Below the pieces are notes generated by a model. The model saw nothing but the letters and a program-made list of their open reading frames with translations. It had not been told where the DNA came from and searched no databases. A DNA stretch of 35,210 nt from Gemmatimonadota bacterium (GTDB taxonomy: Bacteria; Gemmatimonadota; Gemmatimonadetes; Longimicrobiales; RSA9), in NCBI GenBank assembly GCA_019689775.1, contig JADGGV010000004.1, positions 1-35,210 on the forward strand. Reading direction: 5' to 3'. The first letter of the stretch is position 1. Each line of letters starts with the position of its first letter. The position numbers and the translations under genes are program-made. Below are positions 1-9,715 of the stretch, piece after piece.

Positions 1-110
1 CCCGCACGCCCGGGCACCTGGACCGCTGTCCCTGGCGTGCACCTGCAACCTCGCATCGCCACACCCGCCGCCGCAACTCCTTCGGCGCCACTTCGGGCCC
101 GGTGGCGCGC
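1..110. other. Left edge, no supported gene
   Basis: These 110 bases lie downstream of lipB on the minus strand. Short open frames run off the edge, including a minus-strand ATG at 54-56, but too little is visible to call a partial gene. No terminator hairpin with a U-tract is evident. Confidence 0.4.
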
Positions 111-788
111 TCAGGCCGCCACGACCGCCCGCTCGAAGACCTCCGCGACGCGCGCGGCCACGGCGGCCCGGACCTCCTCCATCGCGGGCGGCGGGTCGAG
201 GACGCGCGCCAGCGACGTCACGCCGTGATCGCGGATCCCGCACGGGATGATCGCGTCGAAGAACTGGAGGTCGGTGGCGACGTTGAGCGCGAAGCCGTGC
301 GACGTGATCCACCCGCTCGAGACGCGCACGCCGATCGCCGCGACCTTCTCGTCGCCGATCCAGACGCCGGTCAAGCCGGGCTTGCGATGCCCGGTGGCGC
401 CGAGGTCGCCGATGGCGCGGATGAGCGCTTCCTCGAGATCGCGGACGTACTGATGCAGGTCGCAGCGGTCGGGCTTCAGGTTGAGGATCGGATAGCCGAC
501 GAGCTGACCGGGCCCGTGATACGTGACGTCGCCGCCGCGGCCGGTCGCGAAGAGCTCGATGCCGAGGAGCGCGCGATCGGCCTCGTCGACGAGCACGTGC
601 TCCGGGCGCGCGGAGGTGCCGAGGGTGATGACGTGGGGGTGCTCGAGGAGAAGGAGCTGGTCCGGGATTTCGCCGGCCCGCCGGCGCCGGACCAGCTCCT
701 CCTGGAGGCGCAGCGCCTCGGCGTACGAGACGCGGCCGAGGTGTCGCACCTCCAGGAGCCTGTGGTCCTGCCTGACATCGACTTCCAT
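111..788 (-). CDS. lipB: Lipoyl(octanoyl) transferase LipB
   Basis: LipB moves an octanoyl group from octanoyl-ACP to the lipoyl-domain lysine of 2-oxoacid dehydrogenase E2 and GcvH proteins in the cytoplasm. LipA then inserts the sulfurs. The family signature RGGDVTYHGPGQLVGYP is at residues 84-100, the conserved Lys is K148 (GDEKVAAIG) and the acyl-thioester Cys is C183 (IIPCGI). The 225 aa match the family size. I chose the ATG at 788, preceded by GGAG, over the ORF-track GTG at 836, which would make a GTGA overlap with the E2 stop but adds 16 residues without family character. It lies just after the E2 gene, the probable substrate. The call is firm and only the start is open. Confidence 0.95.
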   Translation of the reverse strand: MEVDVRQDHRLLEVRHLGRVSYAEALRLQEELVRRRRAGEIPDQLLLLEHPHVITLGTSARPEHVLVDEADRALLGIELFATGRGGDVTYHGPGQLVGYPILNLKPDRCDLHQYVRDLEEALIRAIGDLGATGHRKPGLTGVWIGDEKVAAIGVRVSSGWITSHGFALNVATDLQFFDAIIPCGIRDHGVTSLARVLDPPPAMEEVRAAVAARVAEVFERAVVAA

Positions 789-832
789 CCGCCTACTCCA
801 GGGTCGCGCGAGGCCGCGCGACGCCCCCGGGG

Positions 833-2263
833 TCACCCGGCGTTCTCCGGGAAGCTCTCCAGGAGCTGCTTCAGCCGCGCCAGGAAGCGCGCCGCGTCGG
901 CGCCGTCCACGATCCGATGATCGTACCCCAGCGAGAAGAAGGAGCGCTTGCGGATGACGATGGCGTCGTTGCCGTCGACCTCGACGACGACCGGGCGCTT
1001 CTCGATGGCGCCCAGCCCGAGGATGGCCGCCGTGCCCTCCGGGATGATCGGCATCCCGACGATGGTGCCGAGCACGCCGGGGTTCGTGATCGAGAACGTC
1101 GCGGCCTGGATCTCCTCGGGCTTGAGCTTCCGATCCCGGGCACGTGCCGCCAGATCGTTGATGCGCTTGGCGATGCCGGTGAGGTTGAGCTCGTCGGCGT
1201 TCTTCACGACCGGAACGATCAGGCCGGGGTTCAGGTCGACCGCGATCCCCAGGTTGATGTCGCCGCGGTACAGGATGTTGTTACCCGAAACCGTGGCATT
1301 GACCTGGGGGAAGTCACGGAGCAGTTGCGCGACGGCCCAGGCGACGAAGGCCGTGTAGCTGACCCTGACGCCCTGCTGCTCCCAGCGCGCCTTGTTCGCC
1401 GCGCGCACGCGGTCGATCTGCGTGAAGTCGATCTCGATGAACGAGTGGACGTGCGGCGCGATGCGCTTGGCGCGGACCATGTGGTCGGCCGTGAGCCGGC
1501 GAATGCGGTCCATCGGCTCGAGCTCGTCGCCCTCGCGCACCGGGAACTCCGGGTGCTCGACGCTGCCGTAGAACGTACGCCAGAACTGCTCGACGCTCAT
1601 CGGCCCGCCGGTGCCGGCCGCGGGGGCGCCGGCTGCGGGCGCGCGAGGCGCGGCCGGGGCCGCGGGCGCGGCGGGCGCGGCGGCGCGCACCGCCGTGGGT
1701 GCCGGCGCGGCCTGGCGCTGCTCGAGGAACGACAGGATGTCCTGCTTGGTGACCCGGCCGCCCTGGCCCGTCCCTTCGACTTCCGCGATGTCGACGCCGT
1801 GCTCCGCGGCGATCCGCCGCACGAGCGGCGTCGAACGCCGGCGCAGGCGCTCCTCGGCGGTCTCCTCGCGGCCGTTCCCCTGCGGCTCCGGCTGCGCGAC
1901 CGCGGGCGCGGCCGCGCGGGCCGGCGCGGGACGGGACGGCGCGGCGGCGACCGGCGGAGGCGCCGGCGCCTCCGGAGCCGGCGCCGGCGCAGCCGCCTTC
2001 GGCGCGGCCGCCGCGGCGCCCGCCTCGGTCTCGATGTAGGCCAGCGTCGCACCGACCTCGACGGTCTGCCCCTCGCCGACGACGATTTCGGCCAGGACGC
2101 CCGCCGCCGGCGCGGGGATCTCCGCGTCGACCTTATCGGTGGAGATCTCGAGCAGAGGCTCGTCGCGGGCGACGGCGTCACCTGGCTGCTTCAACCACTT
2201 GGAGACGGTGCCTTCCGCGATGGATTCGCCCATCTGGGGCATCGGCACTTCGATTCGGGCCAT
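833..2263 (-). CDS. 2-oxoacid dehydrogenase E2 (dihydrolipoamide acyltransferase)
   Basis: This is the E2 core of a pyruvate or branched-chain type 2-oxoacid dehydrogenase complex; it transfers the acyl group from lipoamide to CoA. One N-terminal lipoyl domain (about residues 2-78) carries the lipoylation site K44 in EISTDKVDAE. An Ala/Pro-rich linker follows, then a peripheral-subunit-binding domain (about 143-180, STPLVRRIAAEHGVDI), a second Ala/Pro linker, and the catalytic acyltransferase domain (about 245-474) with H449 and D453 in DHRIVDG. The length of 476 aa is normal. It follows E1-beta by 21 bases and precedes lipB, so the three genes probably form one unit. Substrate specificity (pyruvate, branched-chain or 2-oxoglutarate) cannot be told from motifs alone. 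Confidence 0.95.
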   Translation of the reverse strand: MARIEVPMPQMGESIAEGTVSKWLKQPGDAVARDEPLLEISTDKVDAEIPAPAAGVLAEIVVGEGQTVEVGATLAYIETEAGAAAAAPKAAAPAPAPEAPAPPPVAAAPSRPAPARAAAPAVAQPEPQGNGREETAEERLRRRSTPLVRRIAAEHGVDIAEVEGTGQGGRVTKQDILSFLEQRQAAPAPTAVRAAAPAAPAAPAAPRAPAAGAPAAGTGGPMSVEQFWRTFYGSVEHPEFPVREGDELEPMDRIRRLTADHMVRAKRIAPHVHSFIEIDFTQIDRVRAANKARWEQQGVRVSYTAFVAWAVAQLLRDFPQVNATVSGNNILYRGDINLGIAVDLNPGLIVPVVKNADELNLTGIAKRINDLAARARDRKLKPEEIQAATFSITNPGVLGTIVGMPIIPEGTAAILGLGAIEKRPVVVEVDGNDAIVIRKRSFFSLGYDHRIVDGADAARFLARLKQLLESFPENAG

Positions 2264-2284
2264 GTCGGACTCCGGTTGTTTCGC

Positions 2285-3334
2285 TCAGTAGTGGGCCAGG
2301 TAGCGGCCGGCCGCGACCACGTCGTCCACCTGCGGGAGGAAGTAGTCCTCCAGCGGCGCCGCGAACGGCACGGGCGCGTCGATGGCGGTGACGCGCAGGA
2401 TCGGCGCGTCCAGCCACTCGAACGCCTTCTCGCTCACGCGCATGGCGATCTCGCCGGCGATGCCGCCGGTGCGCGTGTCCTCGTGCACGACGAGCAGCCG
2501 GTTCGTCTTCCGGACGCTCTCGATGATCGCGTCCTCGTCGAGGGGCGCGAGCGTGCGCAGGTCGAGGATCTCGGCTTCGATCCCCTCCTCCGCCAGCCGC
2601 TCGGCGGCCTTCTGGCTCTCGTGCACCATCATGCCGTACGTGACGATCGTCAGGTCACGCCCCGGCCGGTGCACCCGCGCCCGGCCGAGCGGCACGATGT
2701 AATCGTCCGGCGGGAGCACCTCCCGCAGCGCCGGCAGGCGATACAGCTTCTTGTGCTCGAAGAACAGCACGGGGTCGTCGTGCCGGATCGCCGCCTTCAG
2801 CAGGCCTTTCGCGTCCCGCGGCGTCGAGGGGTAGGCAATGCAGATCCCGGGGGTGTGGAAGAACGCCATCTCCGGGTTCTGGGAGTGGAACGGTCCACCC
2901 CGCACTCCACCACCGACCGGGCCGCGGACGACGAGCGGCAGCGGCCCCGCGCCGCGCCAGCGCGCCGTCGCGATGTAGTTCGTGAGCGGTTCGTAGGCGC
3001 ACGCCACGAAATCCATGAACTGCATCTCGACGACCGGGCGCAGCCCCATGTGCGCCGCGCCGGCGGCCGCGCCGGTGAACCCGCCCTCGCTGATCGGCGT
3101 GTCGACGACCCGGTCCGGGCCGAAGTGGGCCAGGAACCCGTCCGTCACCTTGAAGGCACCACCGTACGCCGCGATGTCCTCGCCGAGGAGCAGGACGCTG
3201 GGATCGCGCTCCATCTCCTCCCAGAGCGCCTCGCGGATCGCCTCCAGGAACGTGACCGGCTTGCCCTCCGCCGTGCGCCGGAGGTTCTCGGGCTTCGCCC
3301 CTCGCCCGACGACCGGCTCCGAGACGGTGGCCAT
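2285..3334 (-). CDS. 2-oxoacid dehydrogenase E1 component, beta subunit
   Basis: This is the beta half of the ThDP-dependent E1 that decarboxylates the 2-oxoacid and acylates the E2 lipoyl group. It has 349 aa. The ThDP-activating glutamate is E83 in ISEGGFTG. LLGEDIAAYGG (49-59), the RGPVGGGVRGGPFHSQ stretch (about 137-152) and a transketolase C-terminal domain (about 215-345, VVHEDTRTGG) are typical. The ORF track starts at 3670, but the ATG at 3334 is preceded by AAGGAG at good spacing and matches the family start. The partner E1-alpha gene is not upstream (the neighbour is divergent) and is absent from the window, as is E3. A sigma-70-like promoter lies about 45 bases upstream. Confidence 0.94.
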   Translation of the reverse strand: MATVSEPVVGRGAKPENLRRTAEGKPVTFLEAIREALWEEMERDPSVLLLGEDIAAYGGAFKVTDGFLAHFGPDRVVDTPISEGGFTGAAAGAAHMGLRPVVEMQFMDFVACAYEPLTNYIATARWRGAGPLPLVVRGPVGGGVRGGPFHSQNPEMAFFHTPGICIAYPSTPRDAKGLLKAAIRHDDPVLFFEHKKLYRLPALREVLPPDDYIVPLGRARVHRPGRDLTIVTYGMMVHESQKAAERLAEEGIEAEILDLRTLAPLDEDAIIESVRKTNRLLVVHEDTRTGGIAGEIAMRVSEKAFEWLDAPILRVTAIDAPVPFAAPLEDYFLPQVDDVVAAGRYLAHY

Positions 3335-3377
3335 TCGGACTCCTTGTGCCGGCTCGCCATGCACGATTTCGGCCGAC

Positions 3378-3406
3378 ATAATGGCCGGGCGCGCCCCCTC
3401 CGTCAA
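3378..3406 (-). promoter_or_regulatory. Putative promoter of the E1-beta/E2/lipB unit
   Basis: On the minus strand TTGACG (3401-3406) is separated by 17 bases from CATTAT (3378-3383). It would start transcription near 3371, leaving a leader of about 37 bases with AAGGAG before the E1-beta ATG. The spacer contains the palindrome GGGCGCGCCC, repeated just upstream. Seen by eye only. Confidence 0.55.
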
Positions 3407-3428
3407 GCGGCCACGGGCGCGCCCCGGC

Positions 3429-3457
3429 TTGTCCTGAAAGGGCTTAGCGGTTATGCT
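3429..3457 (+). promoter_or_regulatory. Putative promoter of the 75-aa orphan gene
   Basis: TTGTCC (3429-3434) and TATGCT (3452-3457) are 17 bases apart, a sigma-70-like layout. The inferred start near 3464 gives a leader of about 100 bases with two strong hairpins before the ATG at 3566. It is divergent from the E1-beta promoter. Confidence 0.5.
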
Positions 3458-3467
3458 CCGGGGAGCG

Positions 3468-3544
3468 CCTCGCCGATGCGCGGCGAGGTGGAACGCGCAG
3501 GCGCCGACTCCCGGGTAGCCCCCGGGGGTCGGCGCCGTTTGCTT
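3468..3544 (+). promoter_or_regulatory. Two-hairpin leader, attenuator-like
   Basis: Hairpin A pairs CCTCGCCG (3468-3475) with CGGCGAGG (3481-3488) across a 5-base loop. Hairpin B pairs GGCGCCGACTCCCGGG (3500-3515) with CCCGGGGGTCGGCGCC (3521-3536): 16 pairs, one of them G-U, with loop TAGCC. Hairpin B is followed by GTTTGCTT, a weak T-rich tail. It lies between a promoter and an SD-led small gene, so it could be a terminator or attenuator. Its function is inferred. Confidence 0.5.
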
Positions 3545-3565
3545 GCCCCCAACGGAGGTCCCGGA

Positions 3566-3793
3566 ATGTCCGACCCCTTCTCGCCCGTCGAACTGCGCTC
3601 CCGGCTCCGCCGCTGGCGTCACAATGCACGCGCGCCCCGCGCGCTGCCCGGGGCAGCCCGCGAGGCGCACGTCAACGCCGATGGACCGATCGTGATCGAA
3701 CGGAGCCCGGCGGAGCCGATCGCCGGGACCTCCGCGACCGCCTACGACCTCACCGACGGCTACACCACCGAGCGGATCATCCTCCGGCCGTAG
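3566..3793 (+). CDS. Hypothetical 75-aa protein
   Basis: I do not recognise this gene. The ATG at 3566 is preceded by AACGGAGG at good spacing, and a plausible promoter with a structured leader lies upstream, so I think it is real although it is short and alone on the plus strand. The N-terminal third is basic (LRSRLRRWRHNARAPRAL-like, residues 9-28) and the C-terminal half is mixed, ending TERIILRP. No signal peptide, membrane segment or cysteine is visible. It ends 15 bases from the convergent secG stop. It could be a small nucleic-acid-associated protein because of the Arg-rich segment, but that is a guess. The ORF track hides it inside a long antisense shadow (917-3793). Confidence 0.6.
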   Translation: MSDPFSPVELRSRLRRWRHNARAPRALPGAAREAHVNADGPIVIERSPAEPIAGTSATAYDLTDGYTTERIILRP

Positions 3794-3808
3794 GCTCCGC
3801 GCCCCCTC

Positions 3809-4228
3809 TCACTTCTTCGGCTGCGCCGGCGCCGACGGCGCGGGCTGCGCCGGCGTCGCCTGTCCGGCCGGCGCCGGTGCGGCGCCCTGCGGGGCGCTGG
3901 CCGGCGGATTGGCCGGCTGCACGCCCGGGATCGCGGGCTGCGACGCGGGCGCGGTCTGCTGGAACTGGTCACGCAGGATCGAGCGCGGCCGCTCCTGGCG
4001 GCTGGACAGGATCGAGAGCACGAAGGCGATGCCGAGGAAGAGCCCGCCGGTCACCCACGTGGACTTGGTCAGCAGCGTCGCGGCCTGACGTCCGCCGATG
4101 AAGGAATCGGTGCCGACGCTCGCGCCCCCCATGGCGGCGAGGCCGTCGCCCTTCGACGACTGAAGGAGCACGATGACCGTGAGGAGCAGGCCGTCGAGGA
4201 GCAGCAGCACGAGCAGGAAGGTGAACAC
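3809..4228 (-). CDS. secG: Preprotein translocase subunit SecG
   Basis: SecG is the small inner-membrane subunit of the SecYEG translocon. The 139-aa product has two hydrophobic segments: about residues 2-22, followed by the family signature LLQSSKGDGLAAMGG, and about residues 58-75 (GGLFLGIAFVLSIL). The C-terminal tail of about 55 residues is rich in Pro, Ala and Gln and ends in KK, longer than in Escherichia coli SecG. I chose the GTG at 4228, with GGAG nine bases upstream. The ORF-track start at 4297 would overlap tpiA and put a polar stretch before the first membrane segment. It follows tpiA, a common secG position. Confidence 0.92.
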   Translation of the reverse strand: MFTFLLVLLLLDGLLLTVIVLLQSSKGDGLAAMGGASVGTDSFIGGRQAATLLTKSTWVTGGLFLGIAFVLSILSSRQERPRSILRDQFQQTAPASQPAIPGVQPANPPASAPQGAAPAPAGQATPAQPAPSAPAQPKK

Positions 4229-4293
4229 CGTTGTCTTCTCCGCGCGAATCGAGCAACAGGAACCCTTAAAGGTCGCGGTGCGCCGGCGTGCTG

Positions 4294-5076
4294 TCAAGCG
4301 GCGGCGACGGGTGTGGCGGCGATGTCGGCGAAGCCGGACGGGTCGAGGCTCGCACCGCCGACGAGGAGGCCGTCGACCCCCTCGGCGCGGAGGAGGGCGG
4401 CGGCGTTGTCGACCTTGACGGAGCCGCCGTAGAGGATCGGGATCGCGGCGGCGGCGTCGCCGACGAGGTCGTGGAGCCGGTCGCGGAGCACGCCGTGCGC
4501 CTCGGAAGCATCCTCGGGGGTGGCGTTCACCCCGGTGCCGATCGCCCAGACGGGTTCGTAGGCGAGGAGGATGCGGGGGATGCGGTCGGGCGGGAGCACG
4601 CCGGCGACGGCGTCGAGCTGGCGGAGGATGACGTCGGCGACGCGGCCGGCACGGCGCTCGTGGAGCGTCTCACCGACGCAGAGCACCGGGGTGAGGCCGG
4701 CGTCGAGCGCGGCGCGGACCTTGAGCGCGCACTGCTCGTCCGTCTCCCCGAAGAGGTGGCGGCGCTCGGAGTGGCCGACGAGGGTGTAGCGGGCGCCGGC
4801 CTCCCAGGCCATCCTCGCGCTGATCTCGCCGGTGAAGGCGCCCTGGGGCTCCCAATGGATGTTCTGGACGCCGACGTCGATGTCGGCGCGGTCGCCAAGC
4901 CCCTCGATGCCGGCGGTGAGGGAGATGGCCGGGAGGAAGAAGACGATCGTGCGATCCTCGTGCGGGGGGTAGGCGTCGCGGAACGCGTGGAAGAACTCGC
5001 GGGTCGCGACGGGCCCCTTGTGCATCTTCCAGTTCCCGGCGATGACCGGGGTGTGGATGGTGGTCCACTCGCTCAC
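4294..5076 (-). CDS. tpiA: Triosephosphate isomerase
   Basis: TpiA interconverts dihydroxyacetone phosphate and glyceraldehyde 3-phosphate in glycolysis. The catalytic residues are visible: K17 (GNWKM), H102 (GHSERR) and E174 (YEPVWAIGTG). The phosphate-binding YGGSVK and GGASL segments are near the C-terminus. The 260 aa are a full-length (beta/alpha)8 enzyme. It begins 3 bases after the pgk stop, so pgk and tpiA are almost certainly cotranscribed, with secG next. Confidence 0.98.
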   Translation of the reverse strand: MSEWTTIHTPVIAGNWKMHKGPVATREFFHAFRDAYPPHEDRTIVFFLPAISLTAGIEGLGDRADIDVGVQNIHWEPQGAFTGEISARMAWEAGARYTLVGHSERRHLFGETDEQCALKVRAALDAGLTPVLCVGETLHERRAGRVADVILRQLDAVAGVLPPDRIPRILLAYEPVWAIGTGVNATPEDASEAHGVLRDRLHDLVGDAAAAIPILYGGSVKVDNAAALLRAEGVDGLLVGGASLDPSGFADIAATPVAAA

Positions 5077-5079
5077 CGG

Positions 5080-6294
5080 TCAGCCCTCCGTGCGATCGCT
5101 CAGGACGGCGACACCGGGAAGGATCCTGCCCTCCAGAAACTCGAGGGACGCGCCGCCGCCGGTGGAGATGTGGCTCATCCGGGCGGCCACGCCGGACTGC
5201 TCGACGGCGGCCACGGTGTCGCCACCGCCGATGATGGTGGTGGCGCCCCGCTCCGTGGCCTCCGCCATGGCGCGGGCGACGCCGTCGGTCCCGCGGCTGA
5301 AGGCGCCGATCTCGAAGAGGCCCATCGGCCCGTTCCAGAGGATCGTTCGCGCGCCGCGCAGCTCCTCGCGGAACGTGGCGACGCTCTTGGGGCCGATGTC
5401 GAGGATGAGGACGTCGGCGGGGACAGCGTCGCGGTCGACGACCCACGACCGGGCCTGCGCGCTGGCCTCCGTGGCGACGACGCAATCGACGGGGAGGACG
5501 AGCTTGTCGCCGGCGCGCTCGAGGAGCGCTCGGGCCATCTCGACGCGGTCCTCCTCGACGAGGGACTTCCCCGTCTCGAGCCCGAGCGCGCGGAAGAAGG
5601 TGTTGGCCATCGCGCCGCCGATGAGCAGCCGGTCCACGCGCGGGAGGAGGTTCTCGATGACGTCGATCTTGCCGGAGATCTTGGCACCGCCGAGGATCGC
5701 GACGAACGGCCGCTCAGGGTTCTCCAGCGCGTCACCGAGGACGCGCAGCTCGCGCTCCATCAGGAGGCCGGCGACCGCCGGGCGGCCGTCGCGGCGCATG
5801 ACCTCGGCGACGCCCACGGTGGAAGCGTGCGCCCGGTGGGCGGCGCCGAAGGCGTCGTCGACGTAGAGGTCGCCAAGCGTCGCCAGCTCCTCGCTCAACC
5901 GAGGGTCGTTCGTCTCCTCCCCGGGGAGGAAGCGCACGTTCTCGAGCAGGACGAACTCGCCGCGCTGCGCGGCGTCCACAGCGGCATGCGCCTCCGGGCC
6001 GACGACGTCGGCGACGAACCGCAGCGGCGCCTCGAGGAGCGTCTGGAGCCGCTCGGCCACCGGGCGGAGCGAGTACTTCTCGTTCCACTGCCCCTTCGGG
6101 CGCCCGAGGTGGGACATGAGGACCGTGCGCGCACCGCGCGCGGCGAGATAGCGCAACGTCGGCAGCGTCGCGCGGATGCGCGTGTCGTCCGTGATCTCGC
6201 CATCCTCGAGCGGAACGTTGTAATCGACGCGGACGAGGACCCGGCGGTTCGCGAAGGCGGCGTCGGGCAAGTCCTTCAGGGTCAGCTTGTTCAT
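5080..6294 (-). CDS. pgk: Phosphoglycerate kinase
   Basis: Pgk transfers the acyl phosphate of 1,3-bisphosphoglycerate to ADP. The 404-aa product carries the N-domain signature RVLVRVDYNVPL (about 18-29), MSHLGRPKG, DAFGAAHRAHAS, LGGAKISGKIDVI, WNGPMGLFE, the nucleotide-binding GGGDTVAA and the C-terminal HISTGGGASLEFLEG. Length and motif order are normal. It is followed by tpiA. The gap gene lies upstream in the same direction but is separated by the hydrolase and zinc-ribbon genes. Confidence 0.98.
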   Translation of the reverse strand: MNKLTLKDLPDAAFANRRVLVRVDYNVPLEDGEITDDTRIRATLPTLRYLAARGARTVLMSHLGRPKGQWNEKYSLRPVAERLQTLLEAPLRFVADVVGPEAHAAVDAAQRGEFVLLENVRFLPGEETNDPRLSEELATLGDLYVDDAFGAAHRAHASTVGVAEVMRRDGRPAVAGLLMERELRVLGDALENPERPFVAILGGAKISGKIDVIENLLPRVDRLLIGGAMANTFFRALGLETGKSLVEEDRVEMARALLERAGDKLVLPVDCVVATEASAQARSWVVDRDAVPADVLILDIGPKSVATFREELRGARTILWNGPMGLFEIGAFSRGTDGVARAMAEATERGATTIIGGGDTVAAVEQSGVAARMSHISTGGGASLEFLEGRILPGVAVLSDRTEG

Positions 6295-6339
6295 GGCTCT
6301 CTCGCTGAGCGTTCGGGCGGCGCTCCCGCCGCGGCGCGG

Positions 6340-7395
6340 CTAAGGTAGCGGCTCGGCCGACACGGCATCAAGGCGACCCGGCGCGCGGTCGGCCGGGCGG
6401 CGGCCCGAGGCGGGTTCACCGAGGAACGGCAGGACCAACCGCAAGAACCCGTCCGGATCCTCCCAATTCGGGGAATGGCCCGCGCGCGCGAGCACGGCGA
6501 GGAGGGCGCGGGGGATGAGCGCCGCGGCGCGCCGGCCGTGGGCGACGGGGAAGAAGCGATCCCGGGCGCCCCAGATCACGAGCGTCGGCGAGCGGATCCC
6601 GGCCAGCTCCGCGTCGGTGAGGACCTCGGCCTGGCCGTGCCGCCCGGTGAACGACCGCACGCCGCGGGCGAGGCGGCGGGCGCCTGCGGCGCGGCCGGAC
6701 GCGTACAGGTACTCGAGGAGGGCGCGGCACTGGTCCGGTGGAATCCGGCTCGCGTCCGACGTGGCGAGGTGACGGAACACCCAGCGGGTTCCGGTCCGGC
6801 CCGGCCGGACCAGCGCCGCGCCCGCGAGCGGCAGCCCCGCGAGCCGGACGACGAGCGGAAGCTCGCGCCCGAGTCCCGCCGCATCCAGCAGCACCAGCCG
6901 GCGCACGTGTGCCGGGCGGAGCTGCGCCAGCCGGAGGGCGACCAGGCCGCCGAAGGACGTCCCCACGACGTCGGCCTCCCGGAGGCCGAGCTCGTCGAGC
7001 ATGCGCGCAACGACGGCCGCCGCACGGCGCCCGATCGGGCGCTCGACGGGTCCGGGATCCGACAACCCGAAGCCGGGAAGGTCCGGCGCCAGAACGCGAG
7101 CGTGGCGCGCCAGCGGACCCAGGACGCGGAACCAGTTCGCGCCGCCGCCCCCGCCCCCGTGCAGGAGGAGGAGCGGGCGCCCGGAGCCCGCCTCGAGGAG
7201 ATGGACGCGCGCGCCGTCCACCCGGAGCATCCGGCTCCGGGCACGCACCCCGGCTGCCGCGAGGAGCCGCTCCAAAGCGGCACGAACGCGGGGCGCCGGA
7301 TCCGGCCCGCGCCCGAACGACGAGCGGCCACGGGGCCGATCCGCCCCGTGGCCGCCGCGCCGGCCTCCTCGCGAAGCCGGCCGTGGATCGCTCAT
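6340..7395 (-). CDS. Alpha/beta hydrolase
   Basis: This is a cytoplasmic alpha/beta-hydrolase-fold enzyme of the MhpC/BphD-like type. The oxyanion region LLLLHGGGGGGANW is at about 75-88. The nucleophile is S147 in GTSFGG, the acid is D279 in WGARDRFFPV and the base is H307 in AGHSPNWEDP, so the triad is complete. Residues 1-55 are Arg/Gly/Pro-rich and outside the fold, and a later start at M56 is possible. The ATG at 7395 is 4 bases after the stop of the zinc-ribbon gene. The substrate cannot be named; ester, lactone or C-C hydrolysis are all possible. Confidence 0.88.
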   Translation of the reverse strand: MSDPRPASRGGRRGGHGADRPRGRSSFGRGPDPAPRVRAALERLLAAAGVRARSRMLRVDGARVHLLEAGSGRPLLLLHGGGGGGANWFRVLGPLARHARVLAPDLPGFGLSDPGPVERPIGRRAAAVVARMLDELGLREADVVGTSFGGLVALRLAQLRPAHVRRLVLLDAAGLGRELPLVVRLAGLPLAGAALVRPGRTGTRWVFRHLATSDASRIPPDQCRALLEYLYASGRAAGARRLARGVRSFTGRHGQAEVLTDAELAGIRSPTLVIWGARDRFFPVAHGRRAAALIPRALLAVLARAGHSPNWEDPDGFLRLVLPFLGEPASGRRPADRAPGRLDAVSAEPLP

Positions 7396-7399
7396 CGCC

Positions 7400-7600
7400 T
7401 CAGCTGGCCGCCCTCGGCGCCGCGACCTGCACGGCGAAGCGCGCGGAGTCCGCTCCGCGGGACGTGATCTCGAGCTGGGTATCGCAGTAGCTGCACTCGA
7501 TGATCCGGCTCTCGTCGTCCGCCCGCAGTTCGACCGCGTCCCGGTGCCCGCAAACCGGGCACCGATAGGTGCCGTACAGCGTGTCCGTAGGCATCACCAT
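7400..7600 (-). CDS. Small zinc-ribbon protein (66 aa)
   Basis: This small protein has two CxxC pairs: C14/C17 in CPVCGH and C36/C39 in CSYC. They are about 18 residues apart and so fit a single zinc ribbon. The rest is polar, with a short C-terminal Val/Ala tail and no signal peptide. I chose the ATG at 7600, with GGAGG six bases upstream, over the ORF-track start at 7678. A promoter and a structured leader lie upstream. It ends 4 bases before the hydrolase gene, suggesting cotranscription. The function is unknown; similar ribbons bind nucleic acid or act as protein-interaction modules. Confidence 0.8.
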   Translation of the reverse strand: MVMPTDTLYGTYRCPVCGHRDAVELRADDESRIIECSYCDTQLEITSRGADSARFAVQVAAPRAAS

Positions 7601-7720
7601 GTCACACCTCCAGCGCCGCGGTGCAGGGAGACGAGACGGTCGACCGCGCGAGTTGCATGCCAATCGACAGAAAGACACGGGCCAGAGTGGGGGGAGCCGA
7701 GAGCGCCCCCCCGGCGCGCT

Positions 7721-7750
7721 ATGCTACTACGCCGTCCGGCGCAGCGTCAA
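7721..7750 (-). promoter_or_regulatory. Putative promoter of the zinc-ribbon/hydrolase unit
   Basis: On the minus strand TTGACG (7745-7750) and TAGCAT (7721-7726) are 18 bases apart. The inferred start near 7714 leaves a leader of about 115 bases. In the leader a hairpin pairs a run of seven G plus C with GCTCCCCCC around loop GCTCTCG (about 7688-7712). Seen by eye. Confidence 0.5.
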
Positions 7751-7812
7751 CGCCGCCAACCCGCCCGCCGCATCGGCAAGAACGTACCCCCGACCGACGA
7801 CGTGGTGCCGGG

Positions 7813-9613
<1,801 letters not shown>

Positions 9614-9715
9614 GTCGGGTCCGCGGAACGCGTTCCCCCAGGTTGGGGCCCGGACCGGGGCGGCGGAATGGCGGGAGCGGCCGGCGGCGTGGCGGCGGTC
9701 GCTCGCCGGCGCCGC

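Noticed and set aside
917-3793. 958-residue plus-strand ORF
   Set aside because: It is antisense to the E2 and E1-beta genes, has Arg/Asp/Val-rich shadow composition and no domain. Only its last 75 codons form a plausible gene with their own SD.
4288-6348. 686-residue plus-strand ORF
   Set aside because: It is antisense to tpiA and pgk, both certain by catalytic motifs. Its Asp/Glu/Gly-rich make-up is the usual shadow of GC-rich genes.
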